Below, one piece after another: positions 35,760-42,711 of a DNA stretch of 64,000 bases. Source of the stretch: a bacterium (lineage in GTDB: Bacteria > Zhuqueibacterota > Zhuqueibacteria > Zhuqueibacterales > Zhuqueibacteraceae). The translations under genes were made by a program, and so were the position numbers. The stretch spans positions 36,786 to 100,785 of the forward strand of contig JAKLJX010000023.1 in NCBI GenBank assembly GCA_023150945.1, given 5' to 3'. Position 1 is the first letter of the stretch. Each line of letters starts with the position of its first letter. Under the pieces are notes generated by a model. It saw only the letters and a program-made list of their open reading frames with translations, searched no databases and was not told the origin of the DNA.

Positions 35760-36743
35760 CTACGGTCGCCAATACCACGGCATCCGCAGGGAAGAATTCG
35801 TTTCATAAAGCCGGCGGACTTCCGGAAATGAATTGTCACCCTCATTAATGAGTTGAGCAACACTGTCGAGCAGAGCATATTCGCTCTCGCTCAATTGGCT
35901 GACCTCTTTTTCTGAAAGCCTATTCGTATCCCATGGGAGAAGCTCAAACTTGTTCAGCGCCATGAGGTCAAGAAGTAGTTCTGACAAAACGAAGTTCCAT
36001 CCTCCTATCCACTCATTTGCTCCTCCGCCAACTCCAAATTGTTTGGGATTCAGTTCTCCTTTGCGGCACCGCTGCCATGCCTCGGCGCCGGTCATGAAGG
36101 TGCCTGCCGGCAAATCGAGGGGGTCAAAATCAATGTGCCACTTCTGTTTCAGATCGCTGTCCATTTCCGCGTCAACTTGGACCCACCGCCGCTGGGTCGG
36201 ATTCCAATACTCGCAAATCCAGTGGTCATGATGACGGACAGGCGAGTGATGTGTTTCAAATCCGCCTCGGGCGCGTGCCGGTATCTTTTTGTGCCTTAAC
36301 AACGAGCAGGTGAGCACGGCGAAATGCCGGCAGCTTCCGATCAAACGTTTGTCAGGCGGACGCAATTCGACGAGCGCTCGATCATCCATTGCCGTAATGC
36401 ACTTGAGCATGTCTTCGACTTTGCGCAAATTCTCTTCGTGCTGTCGTCGTTTTCTGGGAAGCTCAAACCCCAGCGCCCCGGCGTGGTCACTTCCAATAAT
36501 CACACCTTGCACGGCTTTGACGATTTGTGATACCTCGCTGGAAATGTCTTCGTATAAATGTACAAATTCTCCCGCATCGGTAATCGCGCTCTGAGCAGAG
36601 TAATACGCCAGCACGTTGTCTTTGCTCTCTGACAAGTTTTGCCTGCCCTGATGATCATCATTATTTGATTCGGACGAACACGCGATTTGGGATAGTATTG
36701 AGAATCCCATTAATAGCGTGAAAAGGAAGTGTATTTTCATCAT
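35760..36743 (-). CDS. transglutaminase-like lipoprotein
   Basis: About 327 residues. The start at 36743 gives MMKIHFLFTLLMGFSILSQI then AC, a signal peptide with a lipobox Cys; the longer open frame upstream adds a leader without features. The catalytic core is visible as GSCRHFAVLTCSLLRHKKIP (Cys), HHDHWICEYW (His) and RRWVQVDAEMD (Asp), the Cys-His-Asp triad of transglutaminase/protease-like domains (about residues 158-220). The C-terminal 100 residues are helical. It may cleave or cross-link an envelope protein. It lies between two DUF3795 genes, 79 and 11 bases away. Confidence 0.85.
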   Translation of the reverse strand: MMKIHFLFTLLMGFSILSQIACSSESNNDDHQGRQNLSESKDNVLAYYSAQSAITDAGEFVHLYEDISSEVSQIVKAVQGVIIGSDHAGALGFELPRKRRQHEENLRKVEDMLKCITAMDDRALVELRPPDKRLIGSCRHFAVLTCSLLRHKKIPARARGGFETHHSPVRHHDHWICEYWNPTQRRWVQVDAEMDSDLKQKWHIDFDPLDLPAGTFMTGAEAWQRCRKGELNPKQFGVGGGANEWIGGWNFVLSELLLDLMALNKFELLPWDTNRLSEKEVSQLSESEYALLDSVAQLINEGDNSFPEVRRLYETNSSLRMPWYWRP

Positions 36744-36822
36744 GACAGCAAAAGTTCGGCGCGCGACTTCCGTCTGTTTTACAGATTCCTTGCGTTCGAT
36801 TTCTGCCGGCTCTATGAATTTA

Positions 36823-37206
36823 TCATGCTGGCAACTCCCATGCGTCAAGCTGCTGCCCACAACGGCACCGTTTCTGATACCAGTAGATGGCCGCAGCACA
36901 GCTTTTGCATGACCATTCCTGCTGTTGCGCCAGCAGCCATTTCTCGACGCCGTTCTTCTTGATGCACTCGAGATTCGGTTGCATCGTCCAGTGGTGCGGC
37001 CATTTGTCGTTCATGAATTCATGCAGCGCCTCGCAGGGATAGTCGAGGCAAAAACAGCAGAAATCAATGTTCTTTTCCCTGGCGCATTGCCGGAACGAAC
37101 ATTGTTTCACCCAATCATCCACCCGGTCACTCCGACAGCCATCGCAGTCCAGGGCCCCGCAGGCACCGCAATAAAGGCCGCAGGGGCCAGATTGTGATTT
37201 TTTCAT
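36823..37206 (-). CDS. DUF3795-family cysteine-rich protein
   Basis: 127 residues. The N-terminus GPCGLYCGACGALDCDGCRS carries the DUF3795 CGxYCGAC signature, followed by KQCSFRQCAREKNIDFCCFC, then LDYPCEALHEFM. A C-terminal ribbon (SCKSCAAAIYWYQKRCRCGQ) provides another Cys4 set. AGGAG lies about seven bases before the ATG at 37206. Paralogous to the gene at 35350, but with an added C-terminal zinc ribbon. The protein family has no known function. Confidence 0.88.
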   Translation of the reverse strand: MKKSQSGPCGLYCGACGALDCDGCRSDRVDDWVKQCSFRQCAREKNIDFCCFCLDYPCEALHEFMNDKWPHHWTMQPNLECIKKNGVEKWLLAQQQEWSCKSCAAAIYWYQKRCRCGQQLDAWELPA

Positions 37207-37220
37207 GCTATTCTCCTTCT

Positions 37221-37284
37221 AAAGGAGGGTGGGCTTTTCAGTCCACGCGCGCATTGCGGACAAGAAAGTCCGCGCTCCTCTTTT
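37221..37284. repeat. tandem hairpin element (two stem-loops, nested inverted ends)
   Basis: Two hairpins lie side by side: GCGGAC/GTCCGC (37256-37273, six perfect pairs, six-base loop) and GTGG...CCAC (37229-37246, imperfect extension). Outer sequences AAAGGAGG (37221) and CTCCTCTTT (37275-37283) are near inverse complements, so the whole unit may fold as a three-stem structure. It lies between the secreted 687-residue gene and the DUF3795 gene. It could be a terminator, or a member of a REP-like family; I see one copy only. Confidence 0.5.
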
Positions 37285-37318
37285 GCACGGGATCTTCGAG
37301 ACTCCCAGCCAAGTGTCC

Positions 37319-39382
37319 TTATCTCACCAGAACCATCTTTCGGATTTGCTGCAACAGCTCTTCTCCTTCGGATGATTTGACAACCATTTTGCAGAAATAA
37401 ATTCCACTCGGCAGCACAGAGCCGGTATCATCGCGGCCATCCCACTCCACTCCGTAATAGCCGGCGGCTTGGGATGCAACGGTTACCAAGCTCCGCACTT
37501 CTTGTCCCAGTACGTCGTAGATCGCTATGACAACATTTGCTGTCTGGGGCAATTGATATCGAATTTGCGTGGCGGGATTGAATGGGTTGGGATGATTCTG
37601 CAATAGCTCGCAGCGAGCAGGTACAGAAGCTCCCCGGGGAAAGGCCACGATACCAGACGGAAAACCATCGAAACGGTAGTCATTTTCATAAATCTTTTGC
37701 GCCGCGTGCTTCAGTTGAAATAGATTTGGCGCGGCATGTGAATTGGAATTGAGGCCTTCCAGAGCATCGTAGGCATGCACCATTGCCACCGAGACCCGTT
37801 CTTCGCGCCCCTTATGAAGTGCAAACGGCCCCGATCCACATGTCAGAATCAAATTAGAGATGTTGCCGGAATAGCTGACCAGTGAGTCCTCACCGATCAA
37901 TTCCCACATCGATTTGTCGCCCCGGAACCAATGATATTCCGAAGCGTGACTCGGCATCGGAAACATCCCGACTGCCGTCAAGCCGATCATGTCCGATTCA
38001 GAAACATCCGTAGCAGCAAAATCAGGCTCACCTCCCAAACCTTCCGAAAAGTCGGGGCGGTGATTACATTCGCCTGCATCCGGCCCGCCATAGTTCAAAT
38101 CGCCCGGGCCAATACCATCCAGGCCCACATCATCTCCGGCATCTTCGTCCAAATCGTATTTGCCGTTCGCATTCGCGTCATTGCCATCATCCCAATCCTG
38201 GTCTTCGTCGGCGTCCCAGTGGTCGCGAAGGTTTTCCAATGTTAGATTGTAGTGCGCCAGGAACTTCGCCAGATCGGCAATTCCTTCCTGAGGTCCAATA
38301 ACCCGCGTCGCGACATTGTCTCTTTTTTCGTCAACCAAGCCATCGTCATCATTATCGCGTTGGTCGAAAGAAAGCCCGGGCGTTTCCAATAACGCGAGGC
38401 CAAACGTACCCGTGGGCAAACCACCATTCCCGATTCCATTGACATCCCACGAATAGACCATATCGATCAGCGTGTCAAAGTGGCCAAGCTCGTCGTCCGC
38501 ACTGTCGCCGCCAATACCACTATCAATCCAAAAGCCAACGGCGATTTCGGGCAAATCGTAATCTGAGATATTGGCGATCTTGTATTCCCAAAAGATGATA
38601 TCACGGACGGCCTCATGGTTCCATTGGAAGCCGCGCACCTCGGCACGAATGCCCAGTCCTCCCCAAGGTTTGCCGCGCTGAATGGTACAATACTCGGGGT
38701 GTATATCGCCAATTCGAACGCCCGGACGAGGATAATATTTGATTCTATCCTGCACGCCCAAATATTCCTGATCATGGGCGTCATTGACCACAAAGTACGT
38801 CTCGAGGTCGGCATACTGCACGCCTCTGCCAAAGCGCCCATTCCACTCGCCGGGCCAGATAAGCGCATCGTCTCGAGAAGGCCAACCATTTGGCGGCCAC
38901 GAGCGCGGATCGTTGCTCATGGCAGGCTTGTCGTGGAGCGCATTGAAGTAGCCGAATACCGGATAGAAACCCCATTCGACCGTGCCGGTTGGATCGCGAT
39001 CCATTTCTTCGCGGTAACTGGTTTGCAGAAAATAGAGCGTATCAAGGTCCGTTCGCGAGCTGATAACGGCCGGATCCGTTACAGGAATCGAATCATGCTC
39101 GACATATACTCTGGCGCCGATCATGAACCCAACGCCGTTCAGCATCTTGGTGCCATTGGCATTATTCGGCCATCGTGAGACGTCCGGACGGGGCCAGTCG
39201 GAAAGTTCCGTCGTGTTGCGAAAATAGAGAAAGACGCGATCGCCGGTCAAATAGCCTGCGCGTTCGGCGGCAATGTCACCTGCCGGATCGTCCGGACCTT
39301 CGTAGGTTTTTCCTTGGGCGAACAATCCGCCGAACGAGCAGTGCATGACGAACAAGATAAATACAAGTTGATGCCGCTTCAT
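37319..39382 (-). CDS. secreted protein with acidic repeat segment and FlgD/Por-type C-terminal domain
   Basis: About 687 residues from the ATG at 39382, beginning MKRHQLVFILFVMHCSFGGL then FAQ (signal peptide). Residues about 340-450 carry an Asp/Asn-rich segment (QRDNDDDGLVDE, DADEDQDWDDGNDANANGKY) that resembles calcium-binding type-3 thrombospondin or dockerin loops. The C-terminal 85 residues are a FlgD-like/type 9 sorting domain (CELLQNHPNPFNPATQIRYQ, then LPSGIYFCKMVVKSSEGEEL, ending basic MVLVR). The central region has no recognised family. The neighbouring gene at 39498 carries a nearly identical C-terminus, and the two genes are probably co-regulated. Confidence 0.82.
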   Translation of the reverse strand: MKRHQLVFILFVMHCSFGGLFAQGKTYEGPDDPAGDIAAERAGYLTGDRVFLYFRNTTELSDWPRPDVSRWPNNANGTKMLNGVGFMIGARVYVEHDSIPVTDPAVISSRTDLDTLYFLQTSYREEMDRDPTGTVEWGFYPVFGYFNALHDKPAMSNDPRSWPPNGWPSRDDALIWPGEWNGRFGRGVQYADLETYFVVNDAHDQEYLGVQDRIKYYPRPGVRIGDIHPEYCTIQRGKPWGGLGIRAEVRGFQWNHEAVRDIIFWEYKIANISDYDLPEIAVGFWIDSGIGGDSADDELGHFDTLIDMVYSWDVNGIGNGGLPTGTFGLALLETPGLSFDQRDNDDDGLVDEKRDNVATRVIGPQEGIADLAKFLAHYNLTLENLRDHWDADEDQDWDDGNDANANGKYDLDEDAGDDVGLDGIGPGDLNYGGPDAGECNHRPDFSEGLGGEPDFAATDVSESDMIGLTAVGMFPMPSHASEYHWFRGDKSMWELIGEDSLVSYSGNISNLILTCGSGPFALHKGREERVSVAMVHAYDALEGLNSNSHAAPNLFQLKHAAQKIYENDYRFDGFPSGIVAFPRGASVPARCELLQNHPNPFNPATQIRYQLPQTANVVIAIYDVLGQEVRSLVTVASQAAGYYGVEWDGRDDTGSVLPSGIYFCKMVVKSSEGEELLQQIRKMVLVR

Positions 39383-39497
39383 TTTCAGGATCTCCGAGAC
39401 ATAGAGAACTTCGATTTTTTGGCTATTCGCTGCCGTGAACGTCTCTTCCACACGAATGTGTAGATCGTGGAATCCGTACGACCCTTCGGCCGTAGCC

Positions 39498-41402
39498 TTA
39501 TCTTACCAGAACCATCTTTTGAATTTGTTGCAACAGTGCTTTTCCTTCAGTTGATTTGATAATCGCTTTGCAAAAATACATTCCACTCGGAAGTGCAGAG
39601 CCGCCATCATCACGACCATCCCACCCAAAATGATGTTGGCCGGCTGCTTTCCACTCGGCTAACAGCGTTCGCACCTTTTGGCCGAGGAGATTGTAGATCT
39701 CCAACGTTACCAAGCTTCGCGCAAAGAGTTCATAGCGAATATTGGTTGCGAGAGTGAGCGGATTGGGGAAAGCCGGTGACAACACGAAAACTTGGGGCAA
39801 AACCGGTTGGGTTGATTCTTCTCGTTCCGCCACGGAAGTGATGATATCCTGATAGCGAAAAATCCCGCGTGTGGTGCCGACAAACAAGACCCTTAGATCC
39901 CACCGATCCAGCGCGGCACAGAGCACCACCCGCTCGGGGAGTCCGTCGCTGATATCCAACCAAGTTTCGCCATGATCGCTGCTCTTGAAGACACCCTGCC
40001 CTCTCGTCGCCATATACCAAGTGCCCGGCTGCAACGGATGGGGCAACAGACTCACAACGAACCGCTGCCAGCGCACCAGCTCCCAGGTTTGTCCATCATC
40101 GTGGGTGCGATAGATGCCGTCCGAGCGCGTGCCGGCATTCATCGCGGCATACACATCACAACGAGGGCCCAACCACGAACGCGGCGGCATGATGACCCAA
40201 GACATGTCATAACGACCGAAGCTGTGCCGCCAGGTTTTCCCGCCGTCTCGGGAAATATGAACGCCAGCAGAAGTCGCGAGCACGACATAATCGCGGTCTA
40301 CCTCATCCACCTCGATGCAGTTGATACGAGTTGCGGTCGTGTCACCCGGCGTCAAATCGAAGCTTTGCCAAACCGAATCCTGGTACACGTAAAAACCATC
40401 GCGCTTGTAAAAAGGATTGAAGGCGCCGGCGTAGGCAATGCGCGGGAAACTGGGAGGCACTTTCAAGGCCGAAACGGCCACTTGGGGAAATTTCGTGTCG
40501 ATCCACTCCTGGCCGCCTTTTCTGTTGTAGCAGATGCGGCCCAGCCGCTCCTCTGGAATGGGCGTGAATTCTTCCGTGCCCAGCCACAACACCGGCCACG
40601 GCCAGCTCATGGGTGGATCCATCTCCGCGCGGATGTGCGTGACCGGCACTGAAGGATTTTCACCAAAGCGAAGTTGACTCCAATGTTCACCACCGTCCGT
40701 TGTTTCGAAAGCGCCGGCATTCGTTCCAGCAAAAAGAGAATAGGTGTAGAAAGGATGGGGCGCAATCGCGTTGATGTTGGCGTCCGGCAGATCGCCCGTA
40801 ATGGCACTCCAACGTCCCTTCAAAATCTCCGGCAGCGAATAGAAAATCACAACCCACTCGGCGGTAGAAAAATCAGCCGCTCCCAACGAAAAGGAATGGA
40901 GATAAAACAGGACGCCGAATTTTTCGGTCGTGAACCGGGAAAGAGGCGTTGAAGTTTTGGCCGCTTCCCAAACTTCACCAACGTCGGTGGAATCCCAGTC
41001 AAAATTTCTCACATAGGCGAGGTGTGCCGGACGATCGATATACGGCCCCGGATCTCCCGGCGGCACAAGGCACTCCGGCGTTGGGAAGATATGCTCGCCC
41101 ATGCCGGACCACACGGTGGAGGCCTCGTAGATGACCTGGCCGGTTTCGCTGCTGCGCATCGTCGTGCGGCCAAAGTCCGTTGGCGGAACGATCTTGACGA
41201 ACACGGTGCCATGAGGCACTTCGCCGGCTTGCGGCGGGGAAACTTGATAAGGCTGGGTGAGATAGTAGATCTGCTTGAAAGCGAGGGTCGAGTAATTCAA
41301 CCGCACCACAAGGAATTGCACTTCATCGGAAGCAACAGCGTGTGCAAGAATTGATGGCGCAAAGCCCACGAGGGCAAACACGAGTAAAACGAATCTGCGC
41401 AT
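39498..41402 (-). CDS. secreted BNR/Asp-box repeat protein with FlgD/Por-type C-terminal domain
   Basis: 634 residues. Signal peptide (about 1-20, MRRFVLLVFALVGFAPSILA). A middle region carries BNR/sortilin-like repeats with Asp-box signatures: GAFETTDGGEHWSQL, VHISRDGGKTWRHSF, IYRTHDDGQTWELV, GVFKSSDHGETWLDIS, each probably one blade of a propeller. The C-terminus is a FlgD/type 9 sorting domain (ATNIRYELFARSLVTLEIYN, then LPSGMYFCKAIIKSTEGKAL, ending MVLVR). This family is typical of secreted, often gliding- or adhesion-associated, proteins. The start lies 74 bases downstream of the MTH938-like gene. Confidence 0.85.
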   Translation of the reverse strand: MRRFVLLVFALVGFAPSILAHAVASDEVQFLVVRLNYSTLAFKQIYYLTQPYQVSPPQAGEVPHGTVFVKIVPPTDFGRTTMRSSETGQVIYEASTVWSGMGEHIFPTPECLVPPGDPGPYIDRPAHLAYVRNFDWDSTDVGEVWEAAKTSTPLSRFTTEKFGVLFYLHSFSLGAADFSTAEWVVIFYSLPEILKGRWSAITGDLPDANINAIAPHPFYTYSLFAGTNAGAFETTDGGEHWSQLRFGENPSVPVTHIRAEMDPPMSWPWPVLWLGTEEFTPIPEERLGRICYNRKGGQEWIDTKFPQVAVSALKVPPSFPRIAYAGAFNPFYKRDGFYVYQDSVWQSFDLTPGDTTATRINCIEVDEVDRDYVVLATSAGVHISRDGGKTWRHSFGRYDMSWVIMPPRSWLGPRCDVYAAMNAGTRSDGIYRTHDDGQTWELVRWQRFVVSLLPHPLQPGTWYMATRGQGVFKSSDHGETWLDISDGLPERVVLCAALDRWDLRVLFVGTTRGIFRYQDIITSVAEREESTQPVLPQVFVLSPAFPNPLTLATNIRYELFARSLVTLEIYNLLGQKVRTLLAEWKAAGQHHFGWDGRDDGGSALPSGMYFCKAIIKSTEGKALLQQIQKMVLVR

Positions 41403-41475
41403 GATACCATCTCCCGGAGCACAAGCTCGGTGAAGTATCTGAAACCTCCCGGCGTTTCGTTGTGCTCCTCATATC

Positions 41476-41838
41476 TCAACGAGTCACATGAAACACTCCG
41501 ATCTTCCTGCTCTTGGTCAGATTGAAAGTCCGGCCAGCCGTGGGTGTCCCTCGCACGATCACTTCGCAAGCTCTTTTCTTGAAATTGGCACCCGCCTCCG
41601 GCGAAAGCCGGCGTGAATCGTGCTGGCCGGAGCCAGCTATCATCACTTCGCAGCCCTTTTCGTAGATGTACTTCGCCTCGTCCAAAGACAAAATGTGCGA
41701 AGTTCCGCAGACTCGCTTGGCAAGTTTCGGCTGGCGGTTCTTGATGTCTTCCGACAGGCAAATGAGCACGCCATGCGCATGAGTCTTTCCGGCGATGGTG
41801 ATCGCGCCGAATCGGTTGTTTTCGATGGTGAGAAGCAT
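41476..41838 (-). CDS. MTH938/NDUFAF3-family protein
   Basis: 120 residues matching the MTH938 (DUF498) family. Segments: FGAITIAGKTHAHGVLICLS, then GTSHILSLDEAKYIYEKGCE, then VMIAGSGQHDSRRLSPEAGA and the terminal ACEVIVRGTPTAGRTFNLTK. Length is normal for the family. GGGAGG precedes the ATG at 41838. The family is related to mitochondrial NDUFAF3 and to small bacterial proteins of unknown role. The DUF72 gene ends 56 bases upstream of it. Confidence 0.87.
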   Translation of the reverse strand: MLLTIENNRFGAITIAGKTHAHGVLICLSEDIKNRQPKLAKRVCGTSHILSLDEAKYIYEKGCEVMIAGSGQHDSRRLSPEAGANFKKRACEVIVRGTPTAGRTFNLTKSRKIGVFHVTR

Positions 41839-41894
41839 GATTGCCGATCCTCCCCTCAGTCATTGTACTTCACCATGCGCAGCAAAGCTCCCGA

Positions 41895-42638
41895 CTATTC
41901 CGCCGTCAGCATCTGCAAGAGCGCCGACGCATTTCGCGGAGCGTAGCCATTGACATCGTTGTTGAAAAAAATGTAGACTTTGGCCGCTCCCAGCGTCGCC
42001 ATTCTCCGGGCCACGGTCGCAATCTCGCGCAATTCCGGAAGGGCGTACTCGTAGTTGTACCACTGCCGGCGTCCATGCAGGCGGACATAAGCGACTTCGG
42101 AAGTGACCCAGTCCACTAGCTCGCTCTTCGGAGAATCGACGGCGCAGAAAACCGCACCAGTTTCCTTGAGCAAGTCCTTGATTTCCTCGGTGAGCCATTT
42201 TTGGTCACGAAACTCCACTACGACTTTTCTGGAATCGCCAAAAGCGAGAAGTGCTTGCTTGAGCCGGTCCGGATCATACGCCGAGTTGGGCGCAAGCTGC
42301 AGAAGAATCAAACCCAGCTTGTCTGCGAGCAGTGAGGCCGATCGCCAAAAACTCCTGATTTCCTCTTCCGCGTCTATGAGGTGCTTGCGATGCGTGATGA
42401 ATCTGGGAACCTTCAACACGTAACGGAATGCTGCCGGTGCCTGTTCGCGCCATTGGTGATAAGTCTGATCCTTGAACGTCCGATAGAATGTTGCATTCAC
42501 TTCAACGGTTGCGAATTTCTTGGCATAGTATTCAAACCACCGGCGCTTCGGCCATGCTTCAGGATAGAAGATTCCCTGCCACTCTGGGTAGGACCAGCCG
42601 GAAGTGCCGACGAGGAATTGTGCTTTTGCTTTGCGCAT
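41895..42638 (-). CDS. DUF72 (YecE-like) protein
   Basis: 247 residues matching DUF72/YecE proteins. Features: VGTSGWSYPEWQGIFYPEAW (N-terminal signature), FATVEVNATFYRTFKDQTYH, RYVLKVPRFITHRKHL, LGLILLQLAPNSAYD, VVVEFRDQKWL, and the C-terminal VAYVRLHGRRQWYNYEYA followed by VYIFFNNDVNGYAPRNA. Length is standard. The fold is a TIM barrel; the function is unknown. It follows the pseudokinase gene (73 bases). Confidence 0.93.
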   Translation of the reverse strand: MRKAKAQFLVGTSGWSYPEWQGIFYPEAWPKRRWFEYYAKKFATVEVNATFYRTFKDQTYHQWREQAPAAFRYVLKVPRFITHRKHLIDAEEEIRSFWRSASLLADKLGLILLQLAPNSAYDPDRLKQALLAFGDSRKVVVEFRDQKWLTEEIKDLLKETGAVFCAVDSPKSELVDWVTSEVAYVRLHGRRQWYNYEYALPELREIATVARRMATLGAAKVYIFFNNDVNGYAPRNASALLQMLTAE

Positions 42639-42711
42639 GATGAGATCGCCGGAGGCCCTTGCCGCACTCCTGACCTATGCCGCGATGGCATGGCAGTGGG
42701 AATTGGCCGGC

